Shown here one piece after another: positions 1 through 5,960 of a stretch of 6,021 nucleotides of DNA (position 1 is its first letter; every line of letters starts with the position of its first letter). The stretch spans positions 1 through 6,021 of the forward strand of contig CALLYE010000134.1 of the NCBI GenBank assembly GCA_937875545.1, in the 5' to 3' direction. Position numbers and translations under genes: made by a program. Origin of the DNA: DTU078 sp002397345. GTDB taxonomy: Bacteria > Bacillota > Clostridia > Oscillospirales > CAG-272. Under the pieces are notes generated by a model. That model was given only the letters and a program-made list of their open reading frames with translations. It had not been told where the DNA came from and ran no database searches.

Positions 1-273
1 ACCGGTTTCGAGCGCCTGTCGCTGTCCGTGGCGCAGCGGCTGTATTTCGCGGACCAGAAGGTCACGCTGCCCGGCGGAATGTATATTCATATCACGCAAA
101 AGGAGTTCAACGGCGACAACCCTGCAATGCCCTATGACGCGGCGTTCAACCACATGGACAAGCTGTATTTTGCACATCACCCCGAATATGAGTTCGATCA
201 CAGTCGAAAAGTTATCGCCCGCTTCAGGCAGGCAAACTGCGCGTCGGTATTCGTACCGGTCAGGCGGAAATGA
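1..273 (+). CDS. 3' end of an unrecognised protein (partial, open at left edge)
   Basis: The frame is open from base 1 to a TGA at 271-273 and gives 90 residues of the C-terminus of a protein that begins outside the window. A GTG at 28 could act as a start, but no ribosome site precedes it and the frame continues upstream with sensible residues, so I read it as a partial gene. The sequence is soluble-looking and rich in aromatic residues and histidine (for example MDKLYFAHHPEYEFD), with no membrane segment or signal peptide. It ends in a basic stretch, VPVRRK. Base composition looks more G+C-rich than the genes at the right end. I do not recognise the family. The downstream gene has its own promoter, so the two need not be one operon. 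That it is coding is fairly sure from composition; its function is unknown. Confidence 0.6.
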   Translation, partial: TGFERLSLSVAQRLYFADQKVTLPGGMYIHITQKEFNGDNPAMPYDAAFNHMDKLYFAHHPEYEFDHSRKVIARFRQANCASVFVPVRRK

Positions 274-288
274 TACCTTATTTAATTA

Positions 289-317
289 TTGATTATCCTG
301 TCATTTTGTGGTATGCT
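289..317 (+). promoter_or_regulatory. Candidate sigma-A type promoter for the flavoprotein gene
   Basis: TTGATT (289-294) and TATGCT (312-317) are separated by 17 bases, and a TGG lies directly before the -10 (309-311), giving an extended -10. Each hexamer matches consensus at 4 of 6 positions. Transcription would start near 324, about 40 bases before the ATG. The AGGAG ribosome site is at 351-355. Confidence 0.5.
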
Positions 318-364
318 TTATTTTAATGTAAAGAAAATACTATAAAAAACAGGAGCGCGGAAAT

Positions 365-991
365 ATGAAAGTGATAGCGATTAACGGCAGTCCCCGAAAA
401 AGCGGCAATACCAGTCAGGCGCTGGAGGTTATGGCTGACGAGCTGAAGAACTATGGTATTGAAGTTGAAACAATTCAAGTCGGCCATTTAAATATTCACG
501 GGTGTATCGGCTGCGGATATTGCGATACCTCGGAGAAAAATCACTGTATTTTCAAAGACGACATCGTCAACGAGAGCGCCGAAAAAATGCGGGAGGCTGA
601 CGGCTTCATCCTTGCGTCGCCCACTTATTACGCGGGAATAGCGGGTACAATGAAAGCTTTTTTGGACAGAGTGTTTTACACCAGCTCGGGTTATTTCAAA
701 TATAAAGTCGCGACCTCGATTTCCGTTGTAAGGCGCGCCGGCGGCGTGGATGTCGTTCATCAGCTTAATAATTATCTGAACTTAGCCGAAACGATCCTGC
801 CGCCGTCCCAATACTGGACAATCGCATACGGACTGGAAAAAGGGGAGGTTCTCAAAGACGGAGAGGGTATCCAAACGCTGCGTAAAAACGCACGGGCAAT
901 GGCGTGGCTGCTGGAAATCATCGCTACCGGAAAAGAAAAAATACCCTTCCCCGAAGATGAAGAGCGTGTTACGACGCATTTTATACGGTGA
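365..991 (+). CDS. Flavodoxin-fold NAD(P)H-dependent reductase, iron-sulfur flavoprotein-like
   Basis: A 208-residue protein of the NADPH-dependent FMN reductase / flavodoxin-fold superfamily. Residues 1-7 form the first beta strand and GSPRKSGNTSQ (8-18) is the FMN-phosphate loop. ASPTYYAGIAGTMKAFLDR (84-102) is the second flavin-contacting segment typical of the family. Between them lie C47, C50, C53 and C61, spaced C-x2-C-x2-C-x7-C, which fits the compact motif of iron-sulfur flavoproteins (Isf) that hold a 4Fe-4S cluster next to FMN. Some related reductases keep such cysteines without a proven cluster, so the cluster is an inference. The length is normal for the family. There is no signal peptide, so it should be cytoplasmic and move electrons between NAD(P)H or ferredoxin and an unknown acceptor. 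The ATG at 365 has AGGAG nine bases upstream. The gene stands alone, with a promoter before it and a strong terminator just after the stop. Family assignment is firm; physiological substrate is unknown. Confidence 0.88.
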   Translation: MKVIAINGSPRKSGNTSQALEVMADELKNYGIEVETIQVGHLNIHGCIGCGYCDTSEKNHCIFKDDIVNESAEKMREADGFILASPTYYAGIAGTMKAFLDRVFYTSSGYFKYKVATSISVVRRAGGVDVVHQLNNYLNLAETILPPSQYWTIAYGLEKGEVLKDGEGIQTLRKNARAMAWLLEIIATGKEKIPFPEDEERVTTHFIR

Positions 992-997
992 TAGAAG

Positions 998-1051
998 TTA
1001 TACTAAAAGCACAACCCCGCCGGAAATTTGGCGGGGTTGCTTTTAGTATAA
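998..1051. terminator. Bidirectional intrinsic terminator between convergent genes
   Basis: The left arm 998-1021 pairs with the right arm 1030-1051 in a 22-bp stem, interrupted only by a two-base bulge (AC, 1011-1012). The loop is GGAAATTT. The GC-rich core is AACCCCGCC / GGCGGGGTT (1013-1021 / 1030-1038). AAAA at 1004-1007 and TTTT at 1041-1044 give a U tract in either direction. It starts 7 bases after the flavoprotein stop and ends 6 bases before the stop of the minus-strand sigma gene, so it can serve both. Confidence 0.85.
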
Positions 1052-1057
1052 TTTAAA

Positions 1058-2349
1058 TCACTTTTTTACCGTCATAATCACGCCTTCGGCGGACAGCGGA
1101 TTTTCGGGCGGAACGAGCGTGCCCAGCTCGATACATTTTTCAATCATGCTGTCAAGCAGTCCGCTTGATGTCATGAGAGCAAATATGTTATATTCACCCA
1201 TCAAATGTTTCGGCACATATTTTTTGATGAAGCCGTACATTTCGTCGACAACCGGTTCGATAAAGTTTTCGATTTCTTTGAAAAAGCCATCGACAATATT
1301 CCAATATATCCCGTCCGTTTCGCTGGCGAGGATTTTAGGATATAGCATGTTGTTTTCCTTTTTAATATAGCCGCATTCAATAGCTTTTGCCGCGGTTTCT
1401 TTTTCATCTTCGGACAGCGACGACAGCGGAAGCCCGCCGATTGCCCTGATGGTCAGGAGCAATCCCGCGTCGTTTGAAATATTATGCCCGCAGTGGAAAT
1501 GCGCCTGCAAGCGTTTTCCATACATGTTTGACATAAATATTTCTTTATAACCGCTGATTTCGTTGCCTTTTATACCATCGCATCCGTAAAAACGACTGAT
1601 ATATTTTTGATCACCTTTTGTCGCTATGCCGAATTTATAATAATTGCGTTTTATGGGCGAAATATCGGAAAAATATTTAATTTTAAGACGTTCTACGACA
1701 CTTTCCGTAAAAGCCCAATCTACCCTTGCGATAAGCGGCCACGCGATTGGGCGTGTGTCCACCTGTTTGTTCAAAAACGGCATCCCGAGGATTTTTTGTT
1801 CGTTTTGTCTGACGAATGTGTCAAACCTCTCCGCTATGACGTCAGTGTTTTTTTTATATGTTTCGGTTACCTTCATAAAATCGTCGTAATCGACGATAAT
1901 GAAGTTGGAAATATATTTGCCGTTGTCCGTTTTTCTGAGCAACCCGTAATAGCCGTTTTGTCCCCTTACCTGAATGGCTGCTTCCTCCTCGACAAACGGC
2001 ATCGGCACGCCCAGCTCCTCGGACAGCTCCTTCACACTGCGTTCGGTGTTTTTACAAAGATATACGAGGCTTTTTGAAAAACTGCGTTCAGCCAATTCCC
2101 CCGGGTCGTTGCCGACGGGGTCTCCCGTGCCGATAAAAGCGATGTCTATCGGCTTCAATGTATAATTCTCCATTCTATCTACTCCCTTTTTGATAGTTTC
2201 GCGGGCGTAATAAAGTCTGTGTTTCACCGCGCTTTCGGTTATGCCCAACCGGGCGGCTATATCCGCAATCTTCATCTCGTCAAGATAATACATAACGCAT
2301 ACATCGCGGTATATTTTCGACAAAAAGCATATCTCCCGCATGATACGGC
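1058..2349 (-). pseudogene. C-terminal part of an IS-split ECF-like sigma factor (region 4 plus long extension)
   Basis: This is the 3' portion of the sigma gene whose 5' portion lies at 3543-3884. The frame from ATG 2341 gives 427 residues. Residues 1-52 form sigma region 4, with a helix-turn-helix around 24-51 (core IADIAARLGITESAVKHRLY) that would read the -35 box. Residues about 92-152 look like a second, winged-helix DNA-binding fold: VKELSEELGVP, a recognition-like helix, then a beta hairpin around GLLRKTDNGKYISNF. Residues 153-427 are an unrecognised domain with an HFHCGHN stretch and several amphipathic helices. ECF sigma factors are normally about 160-200 residues, so this extension is unusual. 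ATG 2341 was an internal methionine in the intact gene. It has no ribosome site and sits right at the IS junction, so this fragment is probably poorly translated. Bases 2342-2349 are the duplicated target. Confidence 0.85.
2342..2349 (+). repeat. Target-site duplication, left copy
   Basis: GATACGGC here is identical to 3543-3550 on the far side of the insertion sequence. The bases outside the repeat differ on each side. An 8-bp duplication is the usual length for the IS6 family. Confidence 0.85.
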
Positions 2350-2354
2350 CGTAT

Positions 2355-2372
2355 TGTAAAGTTAAATGAAAG
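2355..2372 (+). repeat. IS inverted repeat, left
   Basis: TGTAAAGTTAAATGAAAG pairs with the reverse complement of 3519-3537 (TGTAAAGTAAAAATGAAAG), apart from one base difference and one extra A. It is set 5 bases in from the duplication-defined end. Confidence 0.75.
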
Positions 2373-2402
2373 TTGAGAACCCCTCAAGCAGTGTGGTATA
2401 AT
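2373..2402 (+). promoter_or_regulatory. Transposase promoter inside the IS
   Basis: TTGAGA (2373-2378, 5 of 6) and a perfect TATAAT (2397-2402) are 18 bases apart, with TGG (2394-2396) giving an extended -10. The start of transcription would fall near 2409. The transcript would therefore lack the left arm of the fold-back stem described at 2374-2447. Confidence 0.75.
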
Positions 2403-2447
2403 GTTTCTGCAACGAAAACACATACCTCCCGAAAAAAGGAGTTCTCA
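2374..2447 (+). promoter_or_regulatory. Fold-back stem covering the transposase ribosome site
   Basis: TGAGAACCCCT (2374-2384) and AGGAGTTCTCA (2437-2447) pair at 10 of 11 positions, with one C-A mismatch. The right arm contains most of the AAGGAG ribosome site (2436-2441) and the first base of the ATG. The left arm overlaps the -35 box, so RNA from the element's own promoter would not contain it, whereas RNA entering from outside would. This is the arrangement by which IS10 and IS50 avoid activation by external transcription. Its action here is inferred. Confidence 0.5.
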
Positions 2448-3490
2448 TGCAGAACATTATATCAATAAAATGCCCGAAATGCAACAGCCAAAAATTATAC
2501 CGTTACGGCAAAGACCCCGACGGATATCAAAAATATCAATGCCGCGTCTGCCGTCATCAGTTTGCCCCCGACCGACCGAGCGTAGCGAAAGAGGGAGCGG
2601 GGCAAACTGAGCGACTCTACCCGTCCTGCCCGGTGTGCGGCAAGGCAAGCTTTCTGCACCATGATTACGAAAATTACAGTAACTACCGTTGCGGTGACAA
2701 GAAGTGCAATCACTCATTTTTCGCTTGGAAAAACAACGCCATCACCACACCGTCAATGTCAAAACTTTTTGGCAAACATAACTTCAAGCGTATGCGATAC
2801 CCTGTGCCTTTAATCGTTACGGCACTGACAATGTTCTTTCTTGGCAAAAACTCGTTCCGTAACATCAGCTTGATCCTGCGAATTGCACATAATATCAAGG
2901 TATCGCATACCACAATCAGCAACTGGTGTAAAAATTTCGCACCTATGTTTGACGATATGAGAATACAGCTTGTGTCGCTGCTTGATCTTAATTCTGACGA
3001 ATGGCACGCCGATGAAACCGTCGTGAAAATTGCCGGTGTGAAGCATTACATTTGGTTTATTATCGACAGTGAAACAAGATATGTTATTGGATTCCACTTG
3101 TCACCGCATCGTGATTCGCCGCAGGCTGTTTCATTAATTGACGAGGCAAGGAAGCACGGCAAGCCCAACACTGTCGTTTCTGATCGCTACAGCGCCTATA
3201 AAGTGCCTGTTAAATCACTGCTGCCGGATACAAAACATATCCGTGTTGAGAGTTTCAAGGACGACATTTCTAATAATCTCATTGAATGTTTCAATAAACA
3301 GTTCAAGGCGTGGTATAAAACAAAGCAAGGTTTTTGTTCATTTGATTCCGCTAATAACCTTATAGCTATGTTTGTGTTTTTCTTCAACTTCGTTCGTCCG
3401 CACTCGGCTTTGAATGGCCTGACCCCAGCTCAGGTTGCCGGACTGAATCTTTCTAAACATCAAAAACGGGAGTTTTTACTCGTTGCGTGA
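2447..3490 (+). CDS. IS6-like DDE transposase with two N-terminal zinc ribbons
   Basis: A 347-residue transposase that cuts and joins the element's ends. Two zinc-ribbon-like modules lie at the N-terminus: C9, C12, C32, C35 and then C61, C64, C82, C87. They are followed by a helical, helix-turn-helix-like region (about 118-165, including HTTISNWCKNF) likely to bind the inverted repeats. The RNase H-fold catalytic core carries D189 (WHADET), D246 (VVSDRY) and E280 (NNLIECFNK), with 33 residues between the last two, close to the DD(34)E of IS6. The stretch FNFVRPHSALNGLTPAQVAG (314-332 region) closes the core. The ATG at 2447 has AAGGAG five bases upstream. A perfect palindromic unit of 54 bases lies in the linker between the two ribbons. 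The gene looks intact, with no stop or missing catalytic residue, so the element may still be active. Confidence 0.9.
   Translation: MQNIISIKCPKCNSQKLYRYGKDPDGYQKYQCRVCRHQFAPDRPSVAKEGAGQTERLYPSCPVCGKASFLHHDYENYSNYRCGDKKCNHSFFAWKNNAITTPSMSKLFGKHNFKRMRYPVPLIVTALTMFFLGKNSFRNISLILRIAHNIKVSHTTISNWCKNFAPMFDDMRIQLVSLLDLNSDEWHADETVVKIAGVKHYIWFIIDSETRYVIGFHLSPHRDSPQAVSLIDEARKHGKPNTVVSDRYSAYKVPVKSLLPDTKHIRVESFKDDISNNLIECFNKQFKAWYKTKQGFCSFDSANNLIAMFVFFFNFVRPHSALNGLTPAQVAGLNLSKHQKREFLLVA
2557..2610 (+). repeat. 54-bp palindromic unit within the transposase gene
   Basis: TCAGTTTGCCCC (2557-2568) and GGGGCAAACTGA (2599-2610) are perfect 12-bp inverted repeats around a 30-base GC-rich centre containing GAGCGTAGCGAAAG. 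The unit spans exactly 18 codons and encodes the linker around PDRPSVAKEGAGQTE between the two zinc ribbons. Its length and position suggest an in-frame inserted palindromic element, but an ordinary mRNA hairpin cannot be excluded. Confidence 0.55.
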
Positions 3491-3518
3491 ATGCATTTCT
3501 ACGATTGAGCGTGTTATT

Positions 3519-3537
3519 CTTTCATTTTTACTTTACA
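3519..3537 (+). repeat. IS inverted repeat, right
   Basis: CTTTCATTTTTACTTTACA is the inverted partner of 2355-2372. It is followed by GAGCC to the element's end at 3542 and then by the right duplication copy. Confidence 0.75.
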
Positions 3538-3884
3538 GAGCCGATACGGCTTAACTGCGATTTATCGCTTTCGTTTTCGGTATATTCGTCAATAGAATCA
3601 GCGCAAATATTAAGCACTTCGTCCGAATATTCGGTGACTATCCCCGTATTCGCCGAAAATCTGCGTTTCTCCGAAAAATCCGCGTAAGCCCGCCGCGCGA
3701 CAGTCCATACAAAAGCGTATATATTATTTATGTCGGAATTTTTATGTATGGCGGAAATCGCAGCACAAATAATATCCGAGCATAAATCTTCCGCTTCATA
3801 TGAATTTCCGGTCCGCTTATACGCAAAGCCGTAAAGACTGTCGAGAAAGTCTTTGTCGTCAAACAGTTTCAAAACTTCATTCAC
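3528..3884 (-). pseudogene. N-terminal part of the IS-split ECF-like sigma factor (region 2)
   Basis: Residues 1-114 belong to the sigma factor. The reading frame then enters the insertion sequence, adds G-S-V-K and stops at 3528-3530. Sigma region 2, which binds core RNA polymerase and the -10 box, covers about residues 10-76: DFLDSLYGFAYKRTGNSYEA, then AEDLCSDII and NIYAFVWTVARRAYADFSEK. An acidic linker (77-110) follows, as expected between regions 2 and 4. Joining residue I114 directly to M1 of the fragment ending at 2341 gives an uninterrupted 541-residue protein. The start is a GTG at 3882-3884. Only a weak GGGG lies upstream and no other start is in frame nearby. The gene follows the ABC transporter genes on the same strand after 184 bases. 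A truncated region-2 protein could still bind core polymerase, but nothing here shows that it does. Confidence 0.85.
3543..3550 (+). repeat. Target-site duplication, right copy
   Basis: GATACGGC, identical to 2342-2349. On the minus strand these bases complete the codons for S-R-I at the end of the intact N-terminal part of the sigma factor. Confidence 0.85.
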
Positions 3885-3922
3885 CCGTTTAACCCCGTTT
3901 TTTATTAGATTCGCATTTTCTT

Positions 3923-3934
3923 GTTAAGCTTAAC
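3923..3934. promoter_or_regulatory. 12-bp perfect palindrome upstream of the sigma gene
   Basis: GTTAAGCTTAAC lies about 40 bases before the sigma GTG on the minus strand, and an AT-rich TATATA (3938-3943) lies just upstream of it. It could be an operator or the start region of the sigma transcript, but no convincing -35 is seen. It may be chance. Confidence 0.25.
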
Positions 3935-4002
3935 GCCTATATAGTCGGTGAAAAAATAGATTGGATAGCTGTTTTAGAGAAATTATTTTTTATTATTACG
4001 CT

Positions 4003-4053
4003 GCTGCGTCAATAGTCAAACGCAGCGCGACGGGAGGGGCAAAACCCCTCCCC
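4003..4053. repeat. Pair of palindromes in the ABC-sigma intergenic region (REP-like)
   Basis: Two adjacent inverted repeats: GCTGCGT / ACGCAGC (4003-4009 / 4020-4026) and GGGAGGGG / CCCCTCCC (4032-4039 / 4045-4052, loop CAAAA). Read from the minus strand, the second starts TGTAGGGGAGGGG, a form resembling interspersed palindromic repeats found in many bacterial genomes. Neither hairpin is followed by a T tract in the minus direction, so they are not a clear terminator for the transporter genes, although they could still stabilise the 3' end of that mRNA. Confidence 0.45.
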
Positions 4054-4068
4054 TACATTTTTATGTCG

Positions 4069-4752
4069 CTATCCCATCGACAGCTCGCCGTTTTTCATCA
4101 CCATCGAAACGCCGTTCGGCGCGCTTTGGGGAATCTTGTCGCGTATGCCCAGGTCGTGCGTGACCAGCACTATCGTCGTACCTTTTTTATTTATCCCGAG
4201 CAGCAGCTCGATTATATCCGACGAGGTGACGGAGTCGAGATTGCCCGTCGGCTCGTCGGCAAGCAGCAGATGCGGGTCATTCATCAGCGCGCGCGCTATG
4301 GCGCAGCGCTGCCTTTCTCCGCCGGAGATCTGGTCCGGGAAGTGGTCCAGCCGCTCGGAAATGCCCATCTGACGGCTCAGGTCGTCAAGTTGACCGCCGA
4401 ACGCTTTGCGATCTGCAATCAGCGCGGGCAGCGAGATATTTTCTTTCACTGTCATATCTTTCACCAGGTTAAATTGCTGGAAAACGAAGCCCACTTTATT
4501 TAAACGGTAATCAGACAGCTTGTCGTTATTATATCTCGTTATCTCGTCTCCGTCGAATACGATTTTACCCGCCGTAGGCGTCAGCATTCCGCCGCACAGC
4601 TCGAGCAGCGTGCTTTTGCCCGAGCCGGACGCGCCGCATATAACGCAGAACGCGCCCGCCTCCAGCGCGAAATTTATATGCTTCACCGCGTAGACAGTCC
4701 CCTCGCCGCTGCCGTAGATTTTTACTAAATCAGAAACAGATATAATTGTCAT
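4069..4752 (-). CDS. ABC transporter ATP-binding protein, MacB/LolD/FtsE-like
   Basis: A 227-residue ATPase with all motifs of the family: Walker A GASGSGKST (40-48), Q-loop VFQQFNL (90-96), signature ISGGERQR (142-149), Walker B LLLADEP with E167 catalytic (162-168), D-loop GNLD (170-173) and H-loop H199 (VTHD). The aromatic A-loop residue is probably Y21. The length and the QQFNL / DEPTGNLD wording are typical of the subfamily that drives FtsX-like permeases (lipoprotein release, peptide or antimicrobial export, cell-wall signalling) and not solute import. The ATG at 4752 lies four bases after the permease stop, and its ribosome site AAAGGAA (4763-4769, minus) is inside the last permease codons, so translation is probably coupled. 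The gene is intact even though its permease partner is frameshifted. The exported substrate cannot be told from sequence. Confidence 0.92.
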   Translation of the reverse strand: MTIISVSDLVKIYGSGEGTVYAVKHINFALEAGAFCVICGASGSGKSTLLELCGGMLTPTAGKIVFDGDEITRYNNDKLSDYRLNKVGFVFQQFNLVKDMTVKENISLPALIADRKAFGGQLDDLSRQMGISERLDHFPDQISGGERQRCAIARALMNDPHLLLADEPTGNLDSVTSSDIIELLLGINKKGTTIVLVTHDLGIRDKIPQSAPNGVSMVMKNGELSMG

Positions 4753-4756
4753 TTTA

Positions 4757-5960
4757 TTATAATTCCTTTAAAACTTTCTTTACGGATAAACGCGCAGACA
4801 GGCTGTATGCGGCATAAAACAGCGCTGTTATTATAACCGGCGGGGCGATTAAGACGAAGTTGATTACCGCCGTTTTATACATAGCCGTATACAGCGCCCA
4901 ACACGCCACAGCAGCGATTACAAGTGAAATCACAGTCGCAATTCCCCATTGCAGCAGATATTGTTTACTATAATATCTTTTTATCCAAACATCCGAGGTG
5001 TGACAGAATTTTAATTTCATCTGATTTATTGGAAATAAACAACGAAACATAAGCGGATAATAATATCACCGCGGTGGTGTATAACATAGCGCCGTAGGTG
5101 ATGAGGAATAACGTTATACCGTTAAATATTTTTTGTTCCGCAATATATAAAGGCAAGTTATTGCGGATCCGATATGCACCGCTTTCAACAAACCGCTCTT
5201 TTAAAAACGATTCGACAAAGTTGTTATTTTCGTTTTTAACATATATATTAACCGCATAAGGGAGCGCTGTTTCTTCGGTTATATTTTCATATGTTCCGCG
5301 CGACACATATACGGGAAAATACTTTTGTCTCTTGATATTTATATTTGTATTATACATACCCGCTATCTTCAACGGTATTGTTTTATCCGGCGTAATTAAA
5401 TTTATTATATCTCCCACAACTAAATTGGGATGTATCGGAACAACGCAGTTATCGCCCTCCAGATCTTCCGGGCTGCATCCGGCATTATGTAATAAATCTT
5501 CCGACGCCACACCGAATTCGGCGTTTGTACATTCAATGCCTTTCTCGTCTAAAACAGAGGTAATTAAATCTATATTTTTATTTACAGGCGACATCATATA
5601 GTCAGTACGGTAAATGAAATAAGAAAATCCCTTTATCCCCTCAACGGATTTTAATAAGGCATTAAATTCATCTATATTTAGAGCGCTATTCGAACCGGCT
5701 TCCCTATATAAAACAATTTCGTTTGCGCCATTATCAGCCGGAGGAACAAACAAGCTCACATATGCAGAGCAAAATGTACCAAGCACAATTAACGGAGCGG
5801 TTAAAGCGATACAAACTACATTATGCCGGGTATTTCTTTTAAGTGAAACAAGTGTATATAATGACGATAGCGAGTTTGTATTTATAGAATTGCCGATCGA
5901 TTTATCATTGTTTTGATTTATTATCGCCGTCGGAGCCATTTCAGACAATCTTTTTAGCAT
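4757..5960 (-). pseudogene. FtsX/MacB-like ABC permease with a +1 frameshift, probably 5'-truncated
   Basis: Two overlapping frames (5960-4968 and the one ending at 4757) make one permease. The first runs 330 residues to a stop just after LGCLDKK. The second resumes as RYYSKQYLLQW. Removing one base from the run of five A (plus-strand T, 4978-4982) joins them into 400 residues. Predicted layout: TM1 about 48-72, an extracellular domain about 73-278, TM2 about 279-309, then TM3 (IATVISLVIAAVACWALY) and TM4 (FVLIAPPVIITALFYAAY), the standard FtsX order. Residues 1-35 before TM1 (SEMAPTAIINQNNDKSIGNS) resemble the cytoplasmic linker that follows the first FtsX module in two-module clostridial permeases. 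The ATG at 5960 lacks a ribosome site. I therefore infer that an upstream module has been lost or cut off near the window edge. A sequencing error in the A run would make the frameshift spurious. Confidence 0.75.

Larger units (their letters stand above)
2350..3542 (+). mobile_element. Complete IS6-like insertion sequence, about 1.19 kb
   Basis: A single-gene insertion sequence bounded by the 8-bp repeat GATACGGC. Near its ends it has inverted repeats of 18-19 bases (2355-2372 against 3519-3537) differing only in a short A/T stretch around a one-base length difference. The right tip read inward is GGCTCTGTAAAG, resembling the GG(T/C)TCTG-type tips of IS6-family elements. The left tip, CGTATTGTAAAG, matches less well. 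Because GGC occurs both in the duplication and at the right tip, an alternative reading is a 5-bp duplication (GATAC) with the element starting at 2347. Both readings restore the same empty site. The element holds one transposase gene and its promoter and interrupts a sigma factor gene. Assignment to IS6 rests on the DD(33)E spacing, duplication length and tip sequence, not on a database match. Confidence 0.85.

Noticed and set aside
1607..2077. 156-codon open frame on the plus strand
   Set aside because: It lies antisense within the sigma factor gene, has no ribosome site, and its translation shows no recognisable domain.
2342..2381. Outward promoter in the left IS end that could drive the sigma C-terminal fragment
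   Set aside because: A TACAAT (2353-2358, minus) is present, but there is no usable -35 at 16-18 bases, and the start would leave only a few bases and no ribosome site before ATG 2341.
3487..3687. Plus-strand frame starting at the end of the transposase gene and crossing the IS right end
   Set aside because: It overlaps the sigma region 2 coding sequence on the other strand and spans the insertion junction, so it cannot be an ancestral gene.
3528..3884. Reading the region-2 fragment as an independent anti-sigma or small gene
   Set aside because: Its last four residues come from the IS end, and the frame continues perfectly into the region 4 fragment once the IS is removed.
4032..4052. Perfect stem considered as terminator of the transporter genes
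   Set aside because: In the minus direction it is followed by G+C-rich sequence with no T run. The only T run lies on the plus-strand side, where no gene needs termination.
3961..4503. 180-codon open frame on the plus strand
   Set aside because: It runs antisense to the ATPase gene, which carries every ABC motif. The frame has no ribosome site and a composition typical of an antisense shadow.
4757..5050. Reading the 97-codon frame as a separate small membrane protein
   Set aside because: Its first 24 codons overlap the permease frame and have no ribosome site, while the rest supplies exactly the missing TM3 and TM4 of the permease.
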